The translations under genes and the position numbers were made by a program. A DNA stretch of 5,678 nucleotides, taken from assembly GCA_002316235.1 (NCBI GenBank), contig DCDD01000226.1, forward strand, positions 1-5,678, given 5' to 3'. This DNA comes from Bacteroidales bacterium UBA1064 (GTDB lineage Bacteria > Bacteroidota > Bacteroidia > Bacteroidales > Tenuifilaceae). Positions 1-5,678 of the stretch are shown here, piece by piece (the first letter of the stretch is position 1; the number at the start of each line of letters is the position of its first letter). The notes under the pieces were generated by a model. The model ran no database searches. It was not told where the DNA came from and was given only the letters and a program-made list of their open reading frames with translations.

Positions 1-58
1 AAACAAGGTTACGTGGCGCCAACAAAAAAGCTACTATATAAAATGAAAATATCTATTA

Positions 59-77
59 CCTAAAAATTTAGGGTTTT
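59..77 (+). terminator. Weak terminator-like inverted repeat
   Basis: CCTAAA (59-64) and TTTAGG (67-72) are inverted copies. They can form a 5-bp stem with a 4-nt loop, followed by GTTTT at 73-77. If a plus-strand gene ends at the stop codon at 61-63, this hairpin would sit right at its end. The stem is short and AT-rich and the T tract is only four bases, so this is a weak candidate and may be chance. Confidence 0.2.
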
Positions 78-177
78 GGGTTAATGAATACATTCAAAGC
101 TGTGCAATAGCCAATCATCAAAGAGCTTGATAAGCAAATGAGGGCGTGTAGTTTTTTTAGAAGAATGGCATAGAAAA

Positions 178-195
178 CTGGCCAGGTTAACCTGG
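178..195 (-). terminator. Palindrome downstream of the permease gene, possible operon terminator
   Basis: CCAGGTTAACCTGG at 182-195 is a perfect 14-bp palindrome, overlapped by a second one, CTGGCCAG, at 178-185. It lies 44 bp past the stop codon of the permease gene. Read on the minus strand it can fold into a five-pair stem with a TTAA loop, followed after CCAG by TTTT. This fits a weak factor-independent terminator for the operon. A protein-binding site is an alternative, since a perfect palindrome with no spacer is not the ideal terminator shape. Confidence 0.35.
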
Positions 196-239
196 TTATC
201 CGATTAGTTGTAGGTGTGAATTATGTCGTAGTAAGGTGT

Positions 240-1088
240 TTACAAGCCTTTCCTTAGCGAATCCCTAAAGATAGCTCCTTTAAGGTGAAAGTAGAATCGT
301 GTTAAAAGGTAGATTAGTGCCAGGGCGATTACTATTGTTGCTCCTGAGGGAACGTTCAGCCTGTATGAAAGAATTATTCCCAGAATAGTTGAGCCGAAGC
401 AGATTAACGCCGATAGCCAGATGATGTTCCCAAAACGCTTGGTAAACAGGTTAGCAATGTTGGCAGGTATGGTTAATAGCGAAATCACAAGGATAATTCC
501 AATAGCCCTGATGGAGAGAACAATGGCAAGGGCCACAAGAATTTTAAGCGTAAAGTTGATGACCCTGGCTTTTACATGTTGGGTTTTAACATACTCCTCG
601 TCAAAGGAAAGAAAAAGAATGGGGTAGTAGAAAAGGGTAAAAAACAAGGCGGTAACAAGTGATAGCACCAGCAGCATCAGGTTGTCGCTGGTAGAAATGG
701 TGAGAATATTGCCGAAAAGGTACGACATCAGGTCGGGGGCATAGCCGGGGGTTAGAAAAACGAAAAACACACCAAGCGCCATGCCCAACGCCCAGAGCAT
801 CCCAATAGCCGAATCCTCGCGGAGACGCTTTTCGCCGGTAAGGTACTCAATACCCACGGCCGAAACAATGGAGAAAATGGCAGCGCCAAGCAGCGGATTC
901 CATCCCAGGTACCAGGCAATTCCTATTCCTCCGAAGGAGGCATGAGTAATTCCCCCGCTAAGGAATACAAGCCTGCGCGATACAACGTATGTTCCAATAA
1001 AACCAACCAGTATGGAGATAAGCGCAGAGGCGATAATTGCATTCCGCACAAATCCGTAGCTAAAGAATTCTATGATTGCGTCAACCAT
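240..1088 (-). CDS. znuB: Zinc/manganese ABC transporter permease (ABC-3 family, ZnuB-like)
   Basis: This is the inner-membrane channel subunit of a metal-uptake ABC importer. It should act as a homodimer with the upstream ATPase and receive Zn2+ or Mn2+ from the binding lipoprotein. The 282 residues are a normal length for the family and are almost entirely hydrophobic, with roughly seven or eight membrane helices (about 13-35, 64-80, 94-113, 135-156, 180-205, 222-240 and 247-266, plus a weaker one near 47-60). Family motifs are visible: SGGITHASFGGIGIA (44-58), EDSAIGMLWALGMALG (91-106), YLFGNIL (123-129), GIILVISLLTIPA (197-209) and VPSGATIVI (246-254). The start at ATG 1088 opens directly onto a short amphipathic segment and the first helix; upstream there is only a weak AGGT-like ribosome site. 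It is last in the operon, 72 bp after the ATPase gene. Family membership is clear, but zinc rather than manganese specificity is inferred. Confidence 0.9.
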   Translation of the reverse strand: MVDAIIEFFSYGFVRNAIIASALISILVGFIGTYVVSRRLVFLSGGITHASFGGIGIAWYLGWNPLLGAAIFSIVSAVGIEYLTGEKRLREDSAIGMLWALGMALGVFFVFLTPGYAPDLMSYLFGNILTISTSDNLMLLVLSLVTALFFTLFYYPILFLSFDEEYVKTQHVKARVINFTLKILVALAIVLSIRAIGIILVISLLTIPANIANLFTKRFGNIIWLSALICFGSTILGIILSYRLNVPSGATIVIALALIYLLTRFYFHLKGAIFRDSLRKGL

Positions 1089-1113
1089 TTTGTTTTTACC
1101 TAATTGTTGATTA

Positions 1114-1130
1114 TCCGCAAAGTCGGCGGA
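1114..1130 (-). other. Small hairpin between the ATPase and permease genes
   Basis: TCCGC (1114-1118) and GCGGA (1126-1130) form a perfect 5-bp GC-rich stem with a 7-nt loop in the 72-bp gap between the two genes. No T tract follows it on the minus strand, so it does not look like a terminator. It could be an RNA-stability or processing element that tunes permease expression, or simply chance. Confidence 0.3.
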
Positions 1131-1160
1131 AGTTTAATTGTGGCCTTTAGTTTATGTTTA

Positions 1161-1946
1161 CTATTCTGTTAAGTTGTTATCGGCATGGTGTTCGTGCTCC
1201 AGCAGGACGGTATGGGGCACCGGTCCGTGTGCAATTATCTGAATGGGACAGTTGTAGGCTGCCAGCAGCTCAGTGCTTAATTGGTTCGACTTGTGGTAGA
1301 ATAGGGTTCGGTTGATGCAGGCAATGGTTTTAACATAGGAGGTAATGGTTCCTAAATCGTGCGAAACGATTATGATGGCCATTCGCTGGTTCAGCTCCTT
1401 TAGTATTTCGTAGAGTTCCCCCTCAAAATTGGTATCAACGTATGTGTTGGGCTCGTCGAGAATAAGTAGTTTTGGCTCGGAAATTAGTGCTCGGCAGAGC
1501 AAGGTTCGTTGAAGCTGTCCACCCGATAGCTCCCCTATTGGTCGGTGTTTCAGCGCTTCAATTCCTGTCTTTCTTAGGTAGTCATTGGCCAGCTGGCGCT
1601 GAGCCTTGCTGTAACGACCGGTAAGCCCTTTTTGGGATAGAAGTCCGGAAAGAACTACCTCCATAACGGTTATGGGAAAATTTTTATCGAGCATACCTGC
1701 CTGTGGCAGGTAACCAATTGGAAGTTGTTTTCCACTGGTAGAGTAGCTTACCTCACCGCTGAAGGGTTTTACTTGCCCTATCAGCAGCTTCAGGAAAGTT
1801 GTCTTGCCCCCGCCATTCGGCCCAATTATCCCAATAAAATCGTCGTCGTAGATGTCGAGGCTGACATTTTTCAACACCACGTCACGCCCATACCCGGCGG
1901 TAACATTCCTAATCTCTACTATTCTTGAATGTTCGTTACTCATCAT
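1161..1946 (-). CDS. znuC: Zinc/manganese ABC transporter ATP-binding protein (ZnuC-like)
   Basis: This cytoplasmic ATPase powers metal import through the permease encoded downstream. All nucleotide-binding motifs are intact in the 261 residues: Walker A GPNGGGKTT (42-50), Q-loop glutamine at 82 (YLPQAG), signature LSGGQLQR (140-147), Walker B LLILDEP (160-166) with catalytic Glu165, D-loop TYVD (168-171) and switch His196 (IIVSHD). The body fits the metal-type ABC ATPase family, and a C-terminal tail of about 25 residues contains AHGPVPH followed by HEHHAD, a His-rich end that may touch metal. The gene begins with two consecutive ATG codons (1946 and 1943), so the true start is ambiguous by one residue. 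It overlaps the end of the binding-protein gene by 11 bp, which implies translational coupling. The metal is inferred from the neighbouring genes. Confidence 0.92.
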   Translation of the reverse strand: MMSNEHSRIVEIRNVTAGYGRDVVLKNVSLDIYDDDFIGIIGPNGGGKTTFLKLLIGQVKPFSGEVSYSTSGKQLPIGYLPQAGMLDKNFPITVMEVVLSGLLSQKGLTGRYSKAQRQLANDYLRKTGIEALKHRPIGELSGGQLQRTLLCRALISEPKLLILDEPNTYVDTNFEGELYEILKELNQRMAIIIVSHDLGTITSYVKTIACINRTLFYHKSNQLSTELLAAYNCPIQIIAHGPVPHTVLLEHEHHADNNLTE

Positions 1947-2823
1947 GCTCGCCTGAAATTGCCCTTGCTATATGCAACATGCTGTTTTCCCAGTCTTCCG
2001 CTAGCGGATCAACCTTAACAACCCTTAGGTTAAGCTCATCGGCTATGACCTGGGCATTGCGAATATCGAACTGGCTTTGGGAAAGAACGGCCGATACGCC
2101 TAACCTGCGAGCCTGGTCAACAACATCGACCACACCCTTAAGCGATGGATTTTTTCCCTCCTGCTCAATGCTAATTTGCCTGAGGCCAAACTCCCGTGCA
2201 TAGTAACCCAGTGCAGGATGGTAAACCAAAAATGCACGATTGGAAGATTTTCCAAGTATCCTGTTAACCTGTTCCTTCAGGCTATCCAGCTTGCTGCCAA
2301 AAGCAATGTAGTTGTTGCTAAAAAAGTCGCTATGGGCAGGATAAAGCTGCTGGAGGTTCTGTAGGATTTGCATGGACATCTTCCGCACCTCCTCAACCGA
2401 CATCCAGATATGGGGGTCAACCCCATGATGGTGTCCGCCTACAGAATCATGCTCTTCGGTTCCTTCCTTTATCAGGTCAGCTTTTCCCGATAGGTTTACA
2501 TACCTTACTTTCAGCTGGTCCTTTAGTTTAGGTTCCAGACCTTTTTCAAAATCGAGAAGCCCGATGGCAAAGTATATGTCGGCGTTACTTAAATCGACCA
2601 TTTGTCCCGGGGTTGGCTCAAACATTTCGGGGCTGCTGCCCGGAGGAACCATTACCCTAACATCCACCAGCGTGTCGGCAATTTGCTCAACAAAGTACTT
2701 AATGGGTTGAATGCTGACCATTACAATAGGCTTGCTGGTGGTATGCTTCTTTTCTGTGCAGGCCGGTAGCATTAACCCTAATACCACGACCAAAAAAACC
2801 ATGATTCCACTAATCCTTCGCAT
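1936..2823 (-). CDS. znuA: Metal-binding lipoprotein of a zinc/manganese ABC transporter (ZnuA/TroA-like)
   Basis: This is the extracytoplasmic solute-binding protein (cluster A-I, ZnuA/TroA fold) that captures the metal for the transporter. It has 295 residues. The N-terminus is a lipoprotein signal: MRR, a hydrophobic stretch, then the lipobox LPAC with Cys22 as the lipidation site, so the mature protein should be anchored in the membrane facing the periplasm. Expected metal ligands are His138 (VDPHIW), His202 (VYHPALGYYAREFGL) and Asp272 (KVDPLAEDW). A short His-rich loop, EEHDSVGGHHHG (123-134), resembles the metal-loading loop of zinc-specific members and favours zinc. The usual first ligand His (SPHxFEPTP) is replaced by Glu66 in SPEMFEPTP (65-72). 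The start is set by the signal peptide; upstream is AACAAGAA, with no clear Shine-Dalgarno sequence. It is first in the operon and overlaps the ATPase gene. Confidence 0.9.
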   Translation of the reverse strand: MRRISGIMVFLVVVLGLMLPACTEKKHTTSKPIVMVSIQPIKYFVEQIADTLVDVRVMVPPGSSPEMFEPTPGQMVDLSNADIYFAIGLLDFEKGLEPKLKDQLKVRYVNLSGKADLIKEGTEEHDSVGGHHHGVDPHIWMSVEEVRKMSMQILQNLQQLYPAHSDFFSNNYIAFGSKLDSLKEQVNRILGKSSNRAFLVYHPALGYYAREFGLRQISIEQEGKNPSLKGVVDVVDQARRLGVSAVLSQSQFDIRNAQVIADELNLRVVKVDPLAEDWENSMLHIARAISGEHDE

Positions 2824-2931
2824 TTCTTGTTAATTTAGCATCTACACTTCGCTACCCTGCTTCCAGGTTCGGTTGGGCTGAACGGACCGGTTGAGACCTA
2901 CCGGATTGTTTTGAAGATGACCAGAACCCGT

Positions 2932-2971
2932 GTAAACATCAAACAAACCCAAATTAAGCAAATTTGTTTAC
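2932..2971. promoter_or_regulatory. AT-rich inverted-repeat cluster, candidate operator
   Basis: GTAAACA (2932-2938) and TGTTTAC (2965-2971) are perfect inverted copies. Nested in the same segment are AAACAAA (2941-2947) with TTTGTTT (2963-2969), and the self-palindrome CAAATTTG (2959-2966). The cluster lies between the two divergent start codons, just upstream of the phosphatase promoter candidate, and it overlaps the partial promoter match for the operon. That is where a metal-responsive repressor such as Zur could act. I do not recognise it as a known Zur or Fur box, and in AT-rich DNA some of the symmetry may be chance. Confidence 0.35.
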
Positions 2972-2993
2972 CAGACATCTTCTTTTTAAAAGT

Positions 2994-3024
2994 TTTGCAT
3001 TTTGGTTAAACTTTTGTTAATTTG
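2994..3024 (+). promoter_or_regulatory. Candidate Bacteroidota-type promoter for the phosphatase gene
   Basis: TTTG at 2994-2997 is followed, after 19 bp, by TTAATTTG at 3017-3024. The known Bacteroides-type consensus is TTTG, 19-21 bp, TAnnTTTG, so the match differs at one base and the spacing is right. Transcription would begin near 3030, leaving a leader of only about 15 nt before the ATG at 3045. That leader has no purine-rich ribosome site, which is common in this phylum. Confidence 0.55.
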
Positions 3025-3044
3025 CCAGTTAAAGCCTTCCCCCG

Positions 3045-5615
3045 ATGAACAGCAGAACCAAGAGTAACCTGATTCTACTACTTTTACTTTGGACAGCAGT
3101 TTTCTTTGCTAGCATGGGCCATTTTACTGCGTATAGCCAGGAAAAGGATAGCCTGATTCAGCTGCTTTCGGACGCTAAAGGTAAGCAAAAGCTCGAGATT
3201 CTCTTCAAGCTTTCTGAGCTAACCTCCCAAACCGAGGAGGGGATAAAATTTGCCGAGGAAGCGCTGGCTGTTGCCAAAAAAATGGATAGGGTTTCGCTAA
3301 TTGAAGCCTATGAGAATATGGCCATTGCCTACTCGGAGAATTTTCTTGACGAAGCAGCCCTTTCCTACTTCAAAAAAGCCTACCAGCTAAGCCTCGAATA
3401 TGGCTACATCCCCGGCCTGCTAAAAGCCTGCAAGGGTATTTCTACCTCATACTTTTATCTCGATTCCATTAACCTTTCTACTAAATACTCGAATGAACTT
3501 TTAGCTGCTGCTGAAAAGGTTGACAGCTTGAACTATGAGGCAGATGCTTACTTCTGGCTGGGTAGGATAAAGCAGGCTGAAGGGCAAACCGATTCTGCGC
3601 TTATGTTTATCGGCAAAGCGCTAAAGTTAAGGGAAAAGTTGGGCAATTTAAAAGAGGTCGCTCAAACCTACAACGGGTTGGGCGGGCTTTACTTTGATGA
3701 TGCGCAGTATGAAAAGGCCATAGAATGCTATAAAAAGGAGATTGAAATCAAGGAGGCCATTCACGATAAGCCCGACTACCTGGCACTGGCATATTTAAAC
3801 CTGGGACGTGCGCATATTGCGTTAAGCAACTTTCAGCTGGCACTGGAGCAGTACCAAAAGGCACTCCGAACTTTCGAAAGCATCAACAACGAAAAGGGCA
3901 TTGCCGTTTCCAATTCCGGCATTGGCATGATTTACGAGAATCTCTCGCAAAGCGTCATGGCCACTGAGGAAAACGAAGTGAACTACACCAAGGCGCTAGA
4001 GTACCATAAAAATGCGTTGCGCCTGTTTCGTAAAATGGGGCAGCGAAAGGAGGAGGGGCAAACACTCCAGAACATAGGCAATGTTTTCTCACGACTTGCA
4101 ACCAACCGTTTTGTTGCCCGGTTCGGGGAGGAATGGGAGGATTCTCTCTACAAGATTAAGCAAGATCAAATTCTCGCCTCGTTCGATAGCTCACTTATTT
4201 ACTACCAGTACGCACTTGACATTTTCAATCAAATAAATGATGAGCGGGAAATTGTAAAGGTAAACACCAACTTAGGAAGCACTTACAGCTGGGCCAGGGA
4301 TTGGCCAAAAGCAACCCGATACATCTCCCAGGCTGTTGGTATCTGCCGTCGTAATGGCTACCAGTATGAACTTTCAGCTGCGCTTTATGCTCAGGGCGAA
4401 AGCTACTACCGCCAGGGCAATCTGGCCGGGGCTGAGGTTTCATTTCTGGAGTGCGTTGAAATATCTACCAGGTTAGGTCTGAAAGAAACTCTTCGCTACA
4501 GCTACAACAGGCTATCAAAACTTTACGAACAAAAGGGAGACATGGCCAAGGCGTTGGCCAATCTTAAACTTTCGGTTAGAATTAAAGACGAGATTTTCAC
4601 GGAGAAAAGCCAGAAAATCATAACCGAAATGCAAACCAAGTACGAAACTGAAAAGAAGGAGCAGGAGTTAAAGCTGATGAAAAACCAGGATGAGCTCCAA
4701 AAGTCCATCATTCAACGTCAGAAGTTGATGATAATCGGCGCAATTGTCGGAGCCCTGCTGATTCTTATGGTTGCCCTCCTGATGTTTAAGATGTTCCGCG
4801 ACAAGCAAAGGGCCAACAGGATACTTCAGGAGAAGAATGCGTTGATAACCAGCCAGAAAAAGGAGATTACCGATAGCATTCAGTATGCAAGCCGCATACA
4901 AACAGCCGTTCTTCCTACCTCTTCACTTCTGGCCGAAGCCCTGCCTGAGCATTTTGTACTTTTCAAGCCAAGAGATATTGTTAGCGGCGATTTCTACTGG
5001 ATGACCCGGAAAAATGAAAAGGTTGTTCTGGTTGCTGCCGACTGCACCGGCCACGGAGTACCAGGGGCTTTTATGAGTATGCTTGGGGTTTCATTTCTCT
5101 ACGAGATAGTTAACAAGGAGAATGTGCTGCAACCTGCAGAAATTCTAAACCAGCTTCGCATCCATATCAAAACAACCCTTTCACAAACCGGGAAGCAGAA
5201 CGAGCAAAAAGATGGAATGGACATTTCCCTTTGTGTAATCGACCGCCCGGGCAATGTTTTGGAGTGGGCAGGTGCCTATAATTCCCTCTACCAAATTCGG
5301 GGCGGAGAGCTAACCGAGTACAAAGCCGACAAGATGCCCGTGGCTGTTCACGTAAGCGATAGCAACTCCTTTACCAACCATCAAATCGAAATTCAGCATG
5401 GCGATACCTTCTACATGTTTTCCGATGGCTATGCTGACCAGTTTGGCGGAACAGATGGTAAAAAGTTTATGTCGAAAAAATTCAAGGAGCTGCTGGTAGG
5501 AATTTGGAATAAGCCCATGGATGAACAAGGCAAAATTATTAACGAAACCCACCTTCAGTGGAAGGGCGAATACGATCAGGTTGACGACATCCTGGTCATA
5601 GGGTTCAGGGTTTGA
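3045..5615 (+). CDS. Membrane-anchored TPR sensor with C-terminal SpoIIE-type PP2C phosphatase
   Basis: This is a predicted signalling serine/threonine phosphatase of 856 residues. In order: an N-terminal signal or anchor (hydrophobic 9-22, possible cleavage near 31-32); about ten TPR units from roughly 50 to 516; a charged coiled coil (517-560); one membrane helix (563-583) followed by the positive FKMFRDKQR; a short linker helix with ITDSIQYASRIQTAVLP (608-624); and a SpoIIE/PP2C domain to the end. Metal-binding acidic residues are present: Asp649 (VSGDFYW), Asp666 (AADCTGHGVPGAF), Asp794 (FSDGYADQF) and Asp847/848 (VDDILVIGF), so it should be active. The topology suggests a periplasmic TPR sensor and a cytoplasmic phosphatase. 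Two TPR units carry insertions, at about 302-314 and 352-381. There is no kinase domain. Known SpoIIE-type enzymes dephosphorylate STAS anti-anti-sigma proteins, but no such partner is visible here, and the real substrate and signal are unknown. The gene appears monocistronic. Confidence 0.9.
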   Translation: MNSRTKSNLILLLLLWTAVFFASMGHFTAYSQEKDSLIQLLSDAKGKQKLEILFKLSELTSQTEEGIKFAEEALAVAKKMDRVSLIEAYENMAIAYSENFLDEAALSYFKKAYQLSLEYGYIPGLLKACKGISTSYFYLDSINLSTKYSNELLAAAEKVDSLNYEADAYFWLGRIKQAEGQTDSALMFIGKALKLREKLGNLKEVAQTYNGLGGLYFDDAQYEKAIECYKKEIEIKEAIHDKPDYLALAYLNLGRAHIALSNFQLALEQYQKALRTFESINNEKGIAVSNSGIGMIYENLSQSVMATEENEVNYTKALEYHKNALRLFRKMGQRKEEGQTLQNIGNVFSRLATNRFVARFGEEWEDSLYKIKQDQILASFDSSLIYYQYALDIFNQINDEREIVKVNTNLGSTYSWARDWPKATRYISQAVGICRRNGYQYELSAALYAQGESYYRQGNLAGAEVSFLECVEISTRLGLKETLRYSYNRLSKLYEQKGDMAKALANLKLSVRIKDEIFTEKSQKIITEMQTKYETEKKEQELKLMKNQDELQKSIIQRQKLMIIGAIVGALLILMVALLMFKMFRDKQRANRILQEKNALITSQKKEITDSIQYASRIQTAVLPTSSLLAEALPEHFVLFKPRDIVSGDFYWMTRKNEKVVLVAADCTGHGVPGAFMSMLGVSFLYEIVNKENVLQPAEILNQLRIHIKTTLSQTGKQNEQKDGMDISLCVIDRPGNVLEWAGAYNSLYQIRGGELTEYKADKMPVAVHVSDSNSFTNHQIEIQHGDTFYMFSDGYADQFGGTDGKKFMSKKFKELLVGIWNKPMDEQGKIINETHLQWKGEYDQVDDILVIGFRV

Positions 5616-5678
5616 AGGTAACCGGTAGAGGGCATTTAAGGATAAAGGATAAAGGGTAAAATAATTCAAGAACTTGTC
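5616..5678. other. Noncoding tail after the phosphatase gene
   Basis: I found no gene start and no clear stem followed by a T tract here, so the terminator of the phosphatase transcript is either unrecognised or beyond the window. The segment is purine-rich on the plus strand and contains the tandem heptamers listed separately. Confidence 0.5.
5638..5658 (+). repeat. Three tandem heptamers, AAGGATA type
   Basis: AAGGATA (5638-5644), AAGGATA (5645-5651) and AAGGGTA (5652-5658) stand head to tail, the third differing at one base, and a degenerate continuation AAATAAT follows. It is a minimal short tandem repeat in the spacer after the phosphatase gene. The window ends 20 bases later, so larger repeat structure cannot be judged. 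Confidence 0.5.

Larger units (their letters stand above)
1..239. other. Noncoding region beyond the 3' end of the metal-uptake operon
   Basis: I see no complete gene here. ATG-initiated frames on both strands stop within a few to about twenty codons. All three plus-strand frames are open from base 1 and stop at 41, 46 and 63, so the last codons of a plus-strand gene entering from the left cannot be excluded; the frame ending at 63 is the longest (20 codons, ending KMKISIT). No minus-strand gene of any length starts here. The stretch is AT-rich and contains a T7 run at 152-158 and two small inverted repeats listed separately. Confidence 0.6.
2824..3044. promoter_or_regulatory. Divergent intergenic region between the metal operon and the phosphatase gene
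   Basis: These 221 bp must hold the start signals of both divergent transcripts. The right end has a good candidate promoter for the phosphatase gene (separate entry). For the operon I found only a partial match: TTAATTTG on the minus strand at 2957-2950, without a TTTG at the proper upstream distance. That would give a leader of about 120 nt. Within this leader, CCGGT (2887-2891) and ACCGG (2900-2904) can form a small hairpin. Short frames in the region look like chance. Confidence 0.6.

Noticed and set aside
125..158. GCTT/AAGC hairpin upstream of a T7 run, considered as a plus-strand terminator
   Set aside because: The stem is four pairs with a three-base loop and the T run lies about 16 bases further on, too far for a factor-independent terminator.
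1925..2203. A 92-codon open frame on the plus strand
   Set aside because: It is antisense to the well-supported binding-protein gene, and its Ser/Thr/Leu-rich composition is typical of a shadow frame.
2887..2904. CCGGT/ACCGG hairpin followed by ATTGTTTTG, considered as a terminator or riboswitch stem
   Set aside because: Only a 5-bp stem with an interrupted T tract, in the leader of a gene on the other strand, with no known riboswitch pattern around it.
2898..2939. A 13-codon minus-strand frame (MFTRVLVIFKTIR) in the operon leader, considered as a leader peptide
   Set aside because: No ribosome site, no regulatory codon run and no attenuator-like structure after it.
2917..3009. A 30-codon open frame on the plus strand in the divergent intergenic region
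   Set aside because: It runs through the predicted promoter, lacks a ribosome site and has unremarkable composition, so it is most likely chance.
3045..5615. Reading the large protein as a hybrid histidine kinase
   Set aside because: There are no HisKA, HATPase or receiver motifs; the C-terminal motifs (SGDFYW, ADCTGHGVPGAF, SDGYADQ, VDDILVIGF) are those of a SpoIIE/PP2C phosphatase.
5310..5669. A 119-codon open frame on the minus strand
   Set aside because: It lies mostly antisense to the conserved PP2C domain of the phosphatase, its translation resembles no family I know, and no promoter or ribosome site precedes it.

Overview
This window looks like chromosomal DNA from a member of the Bacteroidota, probably an environmental or gut relative of the Bacteroidales. 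Three things suggest this. The large phosphatase has an architecture (TPR array, one membrane helix, SpoIIE-type PP2C domain with an ITDSIQYASRIQTAVLP linker) that is very common in that phylum. A promoter-like TTTG-N19-TTAATTTG stands just upstream of it, close to the Bacteroidota consensus TTTG/TAnnTTTG. The gene starts lack clear Shine-Dalgarno sequences. The assignment is inferred from motifs, not from a database search.

Layout. Positions 1-239 hold no convincing complete gene. They contain small inverted repeats, including a perfect 14-bp palindrome at 182-195 just past the end of the minus-strand operon. Positions 240-2823 on the minus strand form a three-gene metal-uptake ABC operon, transcribed right to left: substrate-binding lipoprotein (znuA-like), ATPase (znuC-like), permease (znuB-like). 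The first two genes overlap by 11 bp. The second and third are separated by 72 bp containing a small hairpin. Positions 2824-3044 are a divergent intergenic region with a likely promoter for the rightward gene and an AT-rich inverted-repeat cluster that could be an operator. Positions 3045-5615 on the plus strand encode an 856-residue membrane-anchored TPR/SpoIIE phosphatase. The last 63 bases are noncoding and carry three near-identical tandem heptamers.

How the genes work together. The lipoprotein should capture Zn2+ (or possibly Mn2+) in the periplasm and deliver it to a permease dimer powered by the ATPase. The phosphatase probably senses something through its periplasmic TPR domain and dephosphorylates a cytoplasmic protein. 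Its substrate, classically a STAS-domain anti-anti-sigma factor, is not encoded here. Nothing in the sequence links it to metal uptake except the shared divergent intergenic region.

I found no mobile element, CRISPR array, tRNA or rRNA, and no clearly novel multi-gene system. The points most worth a second look are the Glu in place of the usual first metal-binding His in the binding protein, the enlarged TPR loops and missing partner of the phosphatase, and the inverted-repeat cluster between the divergent genes.
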